The notes under the pieces are model-generated. The model did no database searches. It saw nothing but the letters and a program-made list of their open reading frames with translations, and had not been told where the DNA came from. Positions 53,390-61,961 of a stretch of 64,000 nt of DNA are shown piece after piece. This stretch comes from SHWB01 sp050246875 (GTDB lineage: Bacteria > Pseudomonadota > Alphaproteobacteria > UBA6615): NCBI GenBank assembly GCA_050246875.1, contig JBFWVF010000010.1, positions 173,408 through 237,407 on the forward strand. Direction: 5' to 3'. Within the stretch, counting starts at the first letter, position 1. Every line of letters starts with the position of its first letter. The translations under genes and the position numbers were made by a program.

Positions 53390-53511
53390 GGCAGGCCGTT
53401 CCGGAAGGGGCCGCACCGGGGCCGCTTGCCCCCGGGAGGGATCGTCGGCAATTTGCGGCCTCGTCGCGCACTTGTCCAGCGGCCGGCGGCGGGCCAATAT
53501 CCGGCCACGGC

Positions 53512-53586
53512 GCGGGTGTAGTTCAGTGGTAGAACGTCAGCTTCCCAAGCTGAATGTCGCCGGTTCGATCCCGGTCACCCGCTCCA
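53512..53586 (+). tRNA. tRNA-Gly (anticodon CCC)
   Basis: A 75-base cloverleaf: acceptor stem GCGGGTG/CACCCGC, D-arm starting TAGTTCAGTGGTAGAAC, anticodon stem TCAGC/GCTGA with loop TTCCCAA (anticodon CCC), T-arm CGGTTCGATCCCG, and an encoded CCA (53584-53586). It decodes GGG, a common glycine codon in such GC-rich genomes. The gene lies between apaG and the convergent DUF2306 gene, which ends three bases away. Confidence 0.95.
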
Positions 53587-53589
53587 GCC

Positions 53590-53997
53590 TCACTGACTGC
53601 CGAATAGCACGGCGCCCATGATGCGCCCGGGCAGCAGCGTGAACGCCCCGGCGCCGATCAGCGCCAGGAAGAATATCAGCAGCATGGCGCGGCGATGCGT
53701 GTCGACGCGGTGGCGGTGGGCAGCCCACACCGCCAGCGGAACCGTCACCAGCGTGACGAGCGACAACACGTGGATGGGGCTGAAGGGGCCGATCAGCCGG
53801 ATTTCGTGAATCCAGAAGCTGGATATCGCGATCGCCAACATGAGCGTCGCCCAGACATAGCCGATGGCACGATGCGGCAGCGTGCCCTTGGGTGCTGCGA
53901 GTTGCACGATGCCCAGCAATAGTGCGGCGACGGCCGCGAAGGCGTGCAGCTGGATGGCGAACGAAGCGGCAAGCAGGGGCGCGAGCGACATCGGCAT
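53590..53997 (-). CDS. DUF2306-like membrane protein
   Basis: A 135-residue protein with about four hydrophobic helices (LLAASFAIQLHAFAAVAALLLGIVQLAA, VWATLMLAIAISSFWI, VLSLVTLVTVPLAVWAA, LLIFFLALIGAGAFTLLPG). HRAIGYVW and conserved histidines before HRHRVDTHRRAML match DUF2306, a family of heme-linked or membrane proteins without a defined activity. Two ATGs, at 53997 and 53991, are possible. It ends three bases from tRNA-Gly. Confidence 0.75.
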   Translation of the reverse strand: MPMSLAPLLAASFAIQLHAFAAVAALLLGIVQLAAPKGTLPHRAIGYVWATLMLAIAISSFWIHEIRLIGPFSPIHVLSLVTLVTVPLAVWAAHRHRVDTHRRAMLLIFFLALIGAGAFTLLPGRIMGAVLFGSQ

Positions 53998-54131
53998 GTC
54001 CGCGGTGGCGATGGCGGCCAGGCGATTATACTCTACCTGGCGGGGCGATCCCGCGGGCGGCGCTGCCGCTTGACGCGCCGCCCGGCTGGACCGACTTTTG
54101 CTCGGCGGGCAGTGGCGGCGGAGGACAGGAC

Positions 54132-55301
54132 ATGGCTGTGAAGGACGAGATCGCGCGGCGCCATGCCGAGCTGGTGGCCATTCGCCACGACATTCACGCA
54201 CATCCCGAGATCGCCTTCGAGGAGCACCGCACCGCCGGCGTCGTCGCCGACCGTCTCGCCGCCTGGGGGGTCGAGGTCCACACGGGCATCGCCGGCACCG
54301 GCGTCGTCGGCCGCCTCACCGCCGGCAGCGGCAACCGCGCCATCGCCCTGCGCGCGGACATGGACGCGCTGCCGATGCAGGAGGCCAACGCCTTCGCGCA
54401 CGCCTCGCGGAACCCCAACCGCATGCACGCCTGCGGCCACGACGGTCACACCACCATGCTGCTCGGCGCGGCGCAGTACCTGGCGGCGACGAAGAATTTC
54501 GACGGCACCGTGTTTTTCATCTTCCAACCGGCCGAGGAAAACGAGGGCGGCGCCCGGGTGATGATCGAGGAAGGCCTGTTCAAGCGTTTTCCGGTCGAGG
54601 CGGTGTTCGGCATGCACAACTGGCCGGGCATGCCGGTCGGTGAGTTCGCCGTCCAGGCCGGGCCGATGATGGCGGCGGCCGACCGTTTCCGCCTGACGGT
54701 GCAGGGCCGCGGCGCGCACGGCGCCATGCCGCACCAGGGCGTCGACCCCATCGTCGTCGGCGCCGCCATCGTCTCGGCGCTGCAGACCATCGTCGCGCGC
54801 ACCGTCAACCCGGTCGATGCTGCCGTTGTCTCGGTCACGCAGTTCCACGGCGGCGACGCCTACAACATCATCCCCGACACGGTGGAGCTGCGCGGCACGC
54901 TGCGCAGTTTCCGCGAGGACGTGCGGCAGAAGATCGCGCAGTCGGTCGAGGCCATCGCCAGGGGCATCGCGGCGGCGCACGGCGCCACTGCCGAGTTCAC
55001 GTTCGTTCCCGGCTATCCGCCGACGGTCAATCATGTCGAGGAGACGGAGCTGGCGGCGCGTGCCGCGGCCGCCGTCGCCGGCGACGGCAAGGTCGCGCGC
55101 AAGGTGGCGCCGAGCATGGGCTCGGAAGATTTCGCCTTCATGCTGCAGCAGGTGCCGGGCAGCTACATCTGGGTCGGCAACGGCCCCGGGGAGGGCGGCT
55201 GCACGCTGCACAATCCGCACTACGACTTCAACGACGAGGTCATCCCTGTCGGCGCCAGCTACTGGGCGACGCTCGTCGAGCAGATGCTGACGAAGGGCTG
55301 A
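54132..55301 (+). CDS. M20-family amidohydrolase (hippurate/indole-acetyl-amino-acid hydrolase type)
   Basis: A 389-residue M20D metallo-amidohydrolase, cleaving N-acyl amino acids. Metal and catalytic motifs: ALRADMDALPM (Asp), HACGHDGHTT, PAEENEGGAR (Glu), GMHNWPGMPVG and SMGSEDF. The insertion domain with GRGAHGAMPHQGVDPI is intact. The length is normal. Relatives act on hippurate, N-acetyl-L-amino acids or indole-3-acetyl conjugates; the substrate here is not known. Confidence 0.9.
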   Translation: MAVKDEIARRHAELVAIRHDIHAHPEIAFEEHRTAGVVADRLAAWGVEVHTGIAGTGVVGRLTAGSGNRAIALRADMDALPMQEANAFAHASRNPNRMHACGHDGHTTMLLGAAQYLAATKNFDGTVFFIFQPAEENEGGARVMIEEGLFKRFPVEAVFGMHNWPGMPVGEFAVQAGPMMAAADRFRLTVQGRGAHGAMPHQGVDPIVVGAAIVSALQTIVARTVNPVDAAVVSVTQFHGGDAYNIIPDTVELRGTLRSFREDVRQKIAQSVEAIARGIAAAHGATAEFTFVPGYPPTVNHVEETELAARAAAAVAGDGKVARKVAPSMGSEDFAFMLQQVPGSYIWVGNGPGEGGCTLHNPHYDFNDEVIPVGASYWATLVEQMLTKG

Positions 55302-55304
55302 ACC

Positions 55305-56180
55305 CTACCAGACGAAGCCGGTCAGGGCCCAGTCGGGCACCGCGCCGTAGTCGCGCGCCAGCGCCGCCAGCCGCTCGGGCGCGGGCAGTTCGCCAGCGGC
55401 GATATCTAGCGCCTCGGCATGGATGCCGCCGCAGATCAGCGCGGAATGGTGGCCGCTGTTGCGTGCCCCGGCGATGTCGGTGGCGAGGCTGTCGCCGACG
55501 ACGAGGACGCGCGTGCTGGCCGGCGCGTCGAGCGCGGCCAGTGCCGCGGCGAAGGCCGAGGGATCGGGCTTGCCGTGCCAGCGCACCGCGCCGCCGCAGT
55601 CGCGCTCATAGAGTTCGGCGATGGCGCCGGCGCAGGTCTGCCGCACCGTGCCGCGCAGCACCACGCGGTCCGGGTTGGCGCAGATCAGCGGGAGGCCGCG
55701 CGCGGCGCAGGCGGCGAGTTCCTCCGCATAGGCCTCGGCCGGATCGGTGTCGGTGCGCGGATTGGTGCAGAGCACGAAGTCGGCGTCCTCGATCGTCGCG
55801 GCGACGTCGAGCCCGGGATTGTCGAGCATGCTGCGGTGCCGCTCGTGGCCGATGAACCAGCAGCGCCGCCCGAAGCCGCGATACCAGTCGTCGGGGCGCG
55901 TGGCGATGGCCTGCCACGTCACTTCGCCCGACGAGACGATGGCGTCGTAGAGATCGTCGGCGATGCCGACGCGGCGCACCACCTGCCGCGCCACCTCGGC
56001 ACGCAGCGGCACGTTCGACAGCAGGGCGACCTGCTTGCCGGCCTGCCGCAGCCGCGCCAGCGCATCGACGGCGCCCGGCAGTGCGGCGATGCCGTCGTGC
56101 AGCGTACCCCACAGGTCGAGGACGAGGGCGTCGTGGCGGTCGGCCAGCGGCGCGATGCCGTCGAGGAAGGCGGTGGACAT
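55305..56180 (-). CDS. class IIA HAD hydrolase (TIGR01459 type)
   Basis: A 291-residue haloacid-dehalogenase-like phosphatase. The core HAD motif I is LVLDLWGTLHDG (nucleophile Asp in DxW form, typical of TIGR01459), motif II LLSNVPLR, motif III K in HGKPDPSAF and motif IV VGDSLATDIAGA. The GRRCWFIGHERH block and CNPDRVV agree with the class IIA cap. It hydrolyses a phosphorylated small molecule. It converges with the M20 gene four bases apart. Confidence 0.87.
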   Translation of the reverse strand: MSTAFLDGIAPLADRHDALVLDLWGTLHDGIAALPGAVDALARLRQAGKQVALLSNVPLRAEVARQVVRRVGIADDLYDAIVSSGEVTWQAIATRPDDWYRGFGRRCWFIGHERHRSMLDNPGLDVAATIEDADFVLCTNPRTDTDPAEAYAEELAACAARGLPLICANPDRVVLRGTVRQTCAGAIAELYERDCGGAVRWHGKPDPSAFAAALAALDAPASTRVLVVGDSLATDIAGARNSGHHSALICGGIHAEALDIAAGELPAPERLAALARDYGAVPDWALTGFVW

Positions 56181-56248
56181 GGGTTTCACGCGCGACTGGA
56201 GGGGAGCGCCCGTTTGCCACGCGCCGGCGGCGCGGGCAAGCGCCTGCC

Positions 56249-57481
56249 CTACAGGTCGCGTGCGAGGCGAGGTTCGCCGAACAGGTACCCCTGGCCGTAG
56301 TCGACGCGGAAATCGAGCAGTTCGAGGAGCTGCTGCTCGTTCTCGATCTTCTCGACGATGAGGTCGATCTCGTGGCGGTCGAGCAGGGCCTTGAGGTCGC
56401 GCGGGTCGAGATCCGCGCCGCCGTCCGGGTTGAGCAGGCGGTCGGCGTCGACCTTGACGAAGCGGAAGTTGCGCCGCGCCAGCGCCGCGGTATCGAAGCG
56501 CAGATGCGTCACCTGATCGAGCGAGAAGCGGAAGCCGAGGCTGGCGAGCCGTTGCAGCCCCTCCAGCGCCTCGTCGTCGGCGTGCGCGATGTCGGACTGG
56601 TGGAACTCGAACACCAGTTGCGGTGCCAGCTCGGCGTTCTCGGTGACGAAGTCGATGAAGTCGCGGAAGAAGGTGCGGTCCGACAGCGTCTTGTTCGAGA
56701 TGTTGCAGAAGAACGAGGTCTTGTAGTTGCGCCGCTGCGTGTGGCGGACGAGCTGCACGCAGCGGAACAGCAGCATGTTGTCGATGGTGGCGACGAGGCC
56801 GTGCTCCTCGGCGATGGAGATGTACTGGTTGGGCATCACCACCCGGCCGTCGCGGGCGCGGATGCGCGTGTAGCACTCGTGATAGCGCAACTTGCGCTGC
56901 GGCAGGCTCACCACCGGCTGCAGGTAGACGTCGACGCGGTCGAGACGCAGCGCCTCGTGAATGATGTCGAGCACGGCGACGTCGTCGAGGGAGTCGGTCT
57001 CGCCGGTCGCCCAGTTGGGCCTTGCCGCGGCGGTGGCGCCGCCGCCGACGGCGACGAGGCGCGGCCGCGTACCCATGGCCGCGGCGGCGGCGCGGGTCGG
57101 ATCGGCGCGATAGAACTTCTCGACGAGATCCTGCAGCACCCGGACTTCCGAGACGACCTGCGAGACGCGCTGCTCGCCCTCGCGGCCGGCGGTGTCGAGC
57201 GCCTCGCGCAGGCGGTTGGCCTCGCCCTGCGCCTGCGTCAGGGCGCTGGCGAGGCGCTGCTGGCCGTCGCGCATCGCCGCGACCTGTACGGCGAGGCGGC
57301 GCTGATGCTCGGTCTGTGCGAAGACAGTGTGGGCGATGGCGGCGAGCAGGAACAGCAGGCCGCCGATATAGGGCGCCGCCGCCTCCGGCAGCCACTCGGC
57401 CGCCTCGGGCAGGACGATCGCGGTGGCGCTGGCCACCAGGAGGTAAGAGGCGCAGATGAGCGCGTGCAAGAGCAGGGTCAT
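56249..57481 (-). CDS. tipF: TipF-like degenerate EAL protein
   Basis: A 410-residue protein with two N-terminal helices (about 3-24 and 37-55), a coiled-coil (60-125), and a C-terminal EAL domain (about 165-400). The EAL motif is ECY (202-204) and the DDFG motif is LDQV (D322, Q323), so c-di-GMP hydrolysis is unlikely, but the cyclic-nucleotide fold is kept (FFCNIS, VFEFHQSD, FVKVDAD, YGQGYLFG). This layout and the DNMLLFRCVQLVR region match Caulobacter TipF, a polar flagellar-assembly c-di-GMP receptor. ATG 57481 is used; a GTG three codons upstream is possible. It supports motility with motAB. Confidence 0.82.
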   Translation of the reverse strand: MTLLLHALICASYLLVASATAIVLPEAAEWLPEAAAPYIGGLLFLLAAIAHTVFAQTEHQRRLAVQVAAMRDGQQRLASALTQAQGEANRLREALDTAGREGEQRVSQVVSEVRVLQDLVEKFYRADPTRAAAAAMGTRPRLVAVGGGATAAARPNWATGETDSLDDVAVLDIIHEALRLDRVDVYLQPVVSLPQRKLRYHECYTRIRARDGRVVMPNQYISIAEEHGLVATIDNMLLFRCVQLVRHTQRRNYKTSFFCNISNKTLSDRTFFRDFIDFVTENAELAPQLVFEFHQSDIAHADDEALEGLQRLASLGFRFSLDQVTHLRFDTAALARRNFRFVKVDADRLLNPDGGADLDPRDLKALLDRHEIDLIVEKIENEQQLLELLDFRVDYGQGYLFGEPRLARDL

Positions 57482-57564
57482 GGCTGGCACATCACCGGTC
57501 GTGCCGATGCTGCGCCGCCGACCCTTGCGATATGGTTAACGCTTGGAAACCATGCCGAGGACCG

Positions 57565-58989
57565 TCACGTCGCGGGCCCGCGCGGGTCCACCGGCACGCC
57601 GCGTTCGAGGCCCGTCATCTGCTCGAGGATGCGCGCCGCGCCGAGCAGCGCCGCCTCGCCGCGCGGCCGGCCGACGAGCTGCAGGCCGACCGGCAGGCCC
57701 GCTTTCGTGAAGCCGCAGGGCACGCAGATGGCCGGGCAGCCGGTGAGGGTGATGACGTAGACGATGTAGAGGAAGTCGACGTAGTTGTCGTAGGTGCGGT
57801 CGCCGACGCGGTCGATCCAGCGGATGTCGATGTCGAACGGCGGCACGATGGCGGCCGGGCAGGCTAGGATGTCCCAGTTGCGGAAGAAGGCGGCAACGCG
57901 ACGGTAGAGTTCGCCGCGCCCGCGCTCGGCGCGGCCGATGTCGTCCTGGGTCAGGGCGCGGCCCTTCTCGACGTTCCAGACGATCTCCGGCTTGAGCAGG
58001 TGGCGGTGCGTGTCGAACACCGGCGCCCGCCACACCGCCAGCGTCGCCGCGCGCAGCGTCTGGAAGATGGCGCCGGCGTCCGACAGGTCGGGGCAGGCGG
58101 CATCGACGCTCGCGCCTGCCAGCGCGAAGCGGCGCGCCGCCGCCTCGCAGATCGCCGCCACCTCGGGATCGACCGGCCCGATGCCGAGATCGGGCGAGAA
58201 GGCGACCCTGCGCGGCGCCAGGGGCGCATCGACGGCGAACTGGAAGGACGTCGCCGGCGCCTCGAAGGACAGCGGGTCCTCGGGCGTGTGGCCGCACATG
58301 GCGTCGAGGCCGAGGGCGGCGTCGCCGACCGTGCGCGCCATCGGCCCGTCCGCCGTCAGCGTGTCGAAGGCCGGATCGGCGGGGCCGCGGGCGACGCGGC
58401 CCGGCGACGGGCGCAGGCCGACGACCGAGCAGTAGCTGGCGGGGGTACGCAGCGAGCCGCCGAGATCCGACCCGGTGGCGAGCCAGGCCATGCCGGTGGC
58501 CACCGACACCGCCGCGCCGCCCATCGCGCCGCCGCAAGTCCTGCCCGTGTTCCAGGGGTTGAGCGTGCGGCCGAACACCTCGTTGAAGGTGTTGGCGCCG
58601 GCGCCGAATTCGGATGTGTTGGCCTTGGCGATGACGAGGCCGCCATTGGCTTCCAGCCGCTCGACCGTGAGCGCGGAGCGGTCGGGGACGTGATCGGCGA
58701 AGATCGGCGAGCCGTAGGTGGTGCGGACACCCGCCACCTCGGACAGTTCCATCACCGCCAGCGGCAGGCCGGCGAGCCAGGCGGCGTCGGTACGTGGCGG
58801 CCGCAGCCGCTTCGCCGCGTCGCGCGCGCGGTCGAGGCACAGCGTCGGCAGGGCGTTGACCGTCGGGTTCACGGCGGCAATGCGCGCGGCGGCGGCGTCG
58901 ATCAGATCGGCCGGCGCGATCTCGCGCCGGCGCAAGGCCGCGACCGCCTCGCGTGCCGTCAGCCGGACCAGTTCCTCATTCGTGGACAT
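57565..58989 (-). CDS. amidase-family protein lacking catalytic residues (pseudo-amidase)
   Basis: A 474-residue amidase-signature protein, closely related to the next gene upstream. In amidases a Lys, a cis-Ser and a nucleophilic Ser are essential. Here the Lys is Met80 (GLPLAVMELS, where others have AVKDL). The GGSSGG block is GGAMGG (153-158), removing the cis-Ser. Only Ser179 (SDLGGSLR) remains. The rest of the fold, including the YGSPIFADHVP and PVGLQLVGRPRGE segments, is intact and in frame. It is probably a non-catalytic partner or binding protein, or a decayed copy. Separated by 43 bases from its active paralogue. Confidence 0.82.
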   Translation of the reverse strand: MSTNEELVRLTAREAVAALRRREIAPADLIDAAAARIAAVNPTVNALPTLCLDRARDAAKRLRPPRTDAAWLAGLPLAVMELSEVAGVRTTYGSPIFADHVPDRSALTVERLEANGGLVIAKANTSEFGAGANTFNEVFGRTLNPWNTGRTCGGAMGGAAVSVATGMAWLATGSDLGGSLRTPASYCSVVGLRPSPGRVARGPADPAFDTLTADGPMARTVGDAALGLDAMCGHTPEDPLSFEAPATSFQFAVDAPLAPRRVAFSPDLGIGPVDPEVAAICEAAARRFALAGASVDAACPDLSDAGAIFQTLRAATLAVWRAPVFDTHRHLLKPEIVWNVEKGRALTQDDIGRAERGRGELYRRVAAFFRNWDILACPAAIVPPFDIDIRWIDRVGDRTYDNYVDFLYIVYVITLTGCPAICVPCGFTKAGLPVGLQLVGRPRGEAALLGAARILEQMTGLERGVPVDPRGPAT

Positions 58990-59032
58990 TGGGCGCCTCC
59001 CGGCCCGGCTTCTGCCGGCCGGGCGAGCGTCA

Positions 59033-60472
59033 TCATGCCACGGCGCGGGTCGCCGGCGCGCGGGGCTCGATGGGAACGCCGCGCTCCAGCCCGGTCATCT
59101 GCTCCAGCACCCGTGCGGCCGACAGCAGGGCGGCCTCGCCGCGCGGCCGGCCGACGAGCTGCAGGCCGACCGGCAGGCCCGACTTCGTGAAGCCGCAGGG
59201 CACGGAGATCGCCGGGCAGGCGGCCAGCGTGACGGCGTAGGCGATGTACATCCAGTCTACATAGTTGTCGAAGACGTGGTCGCCGATGCGTTCGACCCAA
59301 CGGATGTCGACGTCGAAGGGCGGCACGATGGCCGCCGGGCAGGCGAGGATGTCCCACTCGCCGAGGAAGGCGACGACGCGACGGTAGTATTCGCCGCGCC
59401 GGCGCTCGGCGCGGCCGATGTCGTCCTGCGTCAGCTTCAACCCCTTCTCGATGTTCCACACCATCTCCGGCTTGTAGAGGTGGCGGTGGGTCTCGAAGAA
59501 GCGGGCGCGCGAGCCGGCGAACAGCGCCGCGCGAAGCGTCTGGAAAATCTCGCGGGCATCCGACATGTCCGGGCAGGCGGCGTCGACGACGGCCCCCGCC
59601 TCGGCGAAGCGGCGGGCTGCCGCTTCGCAGATCGCCGCCACCTCGGGATCGACAGGGCCGATGCCGAGATCGGGCGAGAAGGCGACCTTGCGCGGCACGA
59701 CGGGCGCGTCGACGGCGGCCTGGAACGGCACCGCCGGGGCGTCGAAGGTCAGCGGGTCCTCCGGCACGTGCCCGGCCATGGCGTCGAGCATCAGCGCCAC
59801 ATCGCCGACAGTGCGGCCCATCGGGCCGTCCACCGCGAGGGTCTGGAACGGCAGCTCCAGCGGCCCGTGAGCGACGCGGCCGGGCGTCGGGCGCAGGCCG
59901 ACGACCGAACAGAAGCTCGCCGGCGTGCGCAGCGAGCCGGCGAGGTCGGAGCCGGTGGCGAGCCAGGTCATTCCCGTAGCCAGCGCCACGGCGGCGCCGC
60001 CCGACGAGCCGGCGCAGGTCATGGCCGTGTTCCACGGATTGCGTGTCTTGCCGAACACCTCGTTGAAGGTGTTGGCGCCGGCGCCGAACTCCGGCGTGTT
60101 CGACTTGCCGACCACCAGCGCGCCGTTCGCCTCCAGTTTCAGCACGTCGTAGGACGAGCGCGTCGGCACATGGTCGGCGAAGATCGGCGAGCCGTAGGTG
60201 GTGCGGACGCCGGCGACGTCGTTGAGGTCCTTGACCGCCAGGGGCAGACCGGCGAGCCAACCCGGCCCGGGTTCGTCCGGCGTCTTGAGGGTGCGGGCGG
60301 CCGCCTGGGCGCGCTCGATGCACAGCGTCGGCATGGCATTGACCGGCCCGTCGACGGCGGCGATGCGGGCAGCGGAAGCGGCGACCAGCTCGGCCGGCGT
60401 CACCTCGCCCTTGCGCAGGGCGGCGACAGCCTCGCGGGCGGTCAGGCGGATCAGTTCGTCGCTGTTCGGCAT
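59033..60472 (-). CDS. amidase (AS family)
   Basis: A 479-residue amidase-signature hydrolase, cleaving carboxamides or amino-acid amides. The Ser-cisSer-Lys triad is intact: Lys81 (LPLAVKDLND), Ser156/157 (CAGSSGGAAV) and Ser180 (SDLAGSLR). The family end PVGLQLVGRPRGEAALL is present. It precedes and is highly similar to the pseudo-amidase on the same strand, so the pair probably arose by tandem duplication. Substrate unknown. Confidence 0.9.
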   Translation of the reverse strand: MPNSDELIRLTAREAVAALRKGEVTPAELVAASAARIAAVDGPVNAMPTLCIERAQAAARTLKTPDEPGPGWLAGLPLAVKDLNDVAGVRTTYGSPIFADHVPTRSSYDVLKLEANGALVVGKSNTPEFGAGANTFNEVFGKTRNPWNTAMTCAGSSGGAAVALATGMTWLATGSDLAGSLRTPASFCSVVGLRPTPGRVAHGPLELPFQTLAVDGPMGRTVGDVALMLDAMAGHVPEDPLTFDAPAVPFQAAVDAPVVPRKVAFSPDLGIGPVDPEVAAICEAAARRFAEAGAVVDAACPDMSDAREIFQTLRAALFAGSRARFFETHRHLYKPEMVWNIEKGLKLTQDDIGRAERRRGEYYRRVVAFLGEWDILACPAAIVPPFDVDIRWVERIGDHVFDNYVDWMYIAYAVTLAACPAISVPCGFTKSGLPVGLQLVGRPRGEAALLSAARVLEQMTGLERGVPIEPRAPATRAVA

Positions 60473-60568
60473 CGGCCGGCTTTCCTTGTGCTGTGCCGGC
60501 GGACCTTAGTGAGTTGGCGGCGGCGCGGACAAGCCGGTACAGTGCCGGGCGCGACAGTGAGGGTTGCC

Positions 60569-60787
60569 GTGGCGGTCCGCTATCCGCAGATACCCAAGGT
60601 CAAGGTCCGCGCCGACATCGCCCTGGTGGACGGCACGGTGCTGCGCGGCCACGTCTTCCTCGAGGCGACGACGCGCGTGCAGGACATGGTGAACGCCCCG
60701 GCGCCGTTCTTTCCCTTCGTCGACGAGACCGGCGTCGTCCGCCTCGTCAACAAGTCCGCCATCGCCCAGATCCGCCCCTACGACTGA
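60569..60787 (+). CDS. small conserved protein (DUF6812-like)
   Basis: A 72-residue protein starting at a GTG with GAGGG six bases upstream. It reads VAVRYPQIPKVKVRADIAL then VDGTVLRGHVFLEATTRVQD, and ends FVDETGVVRLVNKSAIAQIRPYD, resembling small beta-barrel domains I associate with DUF6812. Function unknown. It is divergent from the amidases and followed by a Sel1 gene on the same strand, 70 bases away. A second GTG at 60557 would add four residues. Confidence 0.6.
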   Translation: MAVRYPQIPKVKVRADIALVDGTVLRGHVFLEATTRVQDMVNAPAPFFPFVDETGVVRLVNKSAIAQIRPYD

Positions 60788-60857
60788 GTGACGCGGCGCC
60801 TTGTCCCCCGCGCGCCGCCGGCCGATCATCGCGGCGGCGGAACGGGCCGGGCGAACG

Positions 60858-61919
60858 ATGCGCGCGTGGTGCAGATTTCTGGCGGTGGCGATGGTCCTGG
60901 CGGCGGCGCCGGTGGCGCCGGCCTCGGCCAGCTTCGACAATGCCTTCGCCGCCTACATGGACGGCAGCTACGCCGCTGCCCTGCGCATGGCGCGCGCCGC
61001 CGCCGAACGCGAGAATCCGGCCGCGCAGTGGCTCTACGGGACCATGCTGCTGCTCGGCAAGGGCACGGCGGCCGACCCGGCCAGCGCGCGCGACTGGCTC
61101 GGCCGCGCGGCCGACGCCAACTACCCACCGGCGCAGACGGTGCTTGGCCGCATGTTCGAGCAGGGGCTCGGCGGCGATGCCGACCCGGTGGCCGCGGCGG
61201 CGCTCTACCGCGCCGCGGCCGAGCAGGGCTTCGCCGATGCCGCCTACCTCCTCGGCCGGCTCTATCTCGCCGGCAGGGGCGTGACAGCCAGCAACGAGGA
61301 GGCCGAGCGCTGGCTCGGCCAGGCCGTCAACGCCGGCAATCGCGATGCGATGTACCTGATGTCGCGCCTGCTGGCGAAGGACGGCGCCCTGCCGACCGAC
61401 GCCGCCCGCGCCGCCAGCATGCTGATCCAGGCCGCGCACGCCGGCCACGTGCTGGCGCAGTTCGACCTCGGACGCCGCTACGCCGACGCGGCATCGGGCA
61501 GCGGCGACCCGGTCATCGCCGCACGCTGGTTCCTGCGCGCCGCCGAGCAGGGCGAGCCGGGCGCCCAGGTCGCCTATGGCGAGGCGCTGGTCGCCGGGCG
61601 CGGCGTCGATGCCGACCCGGAAGGCGGGCGGGCATGGCTGGCGCGCGCCGCCGTGCAGGGCGATGCCACCGGTCAGGCCGCGCTGGCGGCACTGCTCGCT
61701 GACGGCACCGGCGGCCCGGCCGACGCGGTCGAGGCGATGAAATGGGCGCGCCTCGCCTCGGACGCCGGCAGTGCCGCCGCGCGGGCGCTGGTCGCGCGGC
61801 TGGCGAAGACGCTCGACGAGGCCGGGCGCGGCGAGGCGGCCGCGCGTGCCGCCGCCTTCGTCGCCGTGCCGGAGCCGCCGCCCGGCGAGGCCGTGGCCGC
61901 GCCCGGCCTGCCGCGCTAG
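60858..61919 (+). CDS. secreted Sel1-repeat protein
   Basis: A 353-residue exported protein with a signal peptide (MRAWCRFLAVAMVLAAAPVAPASA). It is then built from about eight Sel1-like TPR repeats (AQWLYGTMLLLGKGTAADPASARDWLGRAAD; further copies at PAQTVLGRMFEQGLGG, AAYLLGRLYLAGRGV and so on). Sel1 repeats mediate protein contacts, e.g. in envelope or signalling complexes. A TTG start at 60801 would place the signal 19 residues inside; ATG 60858 is preferred. Partner unknown. Confidence 0.85.
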   Translation: MRAWCRFLAVAMVLAAAPVAPASASFDNAFAAYMDGSYAAALRMARAAAERENPAAQWLYGTMLLLGKGTAADPASARDWLGRAADANYPPAQTVLGRMFEQGLGGDADPVAAAALYRAAAEQGFADAAYLLGRLYLAGRGVTASNEEAERWLGQAVNAGNRDAMYLMSRLLAKDGALPTDAARAASMLIQAAHAGHVLAQFDLGRRYADAASGSGDPVIAARWFLRAAEQGEPGAQVAYGEALVAGRGVDADPEGGRAWLARAAVQGDATGQAALAALLADGTGGPADAVEAMKWARLASDAGSAAARALVARLAKTLDEAGRGEAAARAAAFVAVPEPPPGEAVAAPGLPR

Positions 61920-61961
61920 CCTTCTGCCGACGGAAGCGTCGGCAAACGGGGGAGGACAGAA

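Noticed and set aside
60801..60857. TTG start for the Sel1 protein
   Set aside because: It would put a 19-residue charged stretch before the signal peptide; the ATG at 60858 starts the signal directly.
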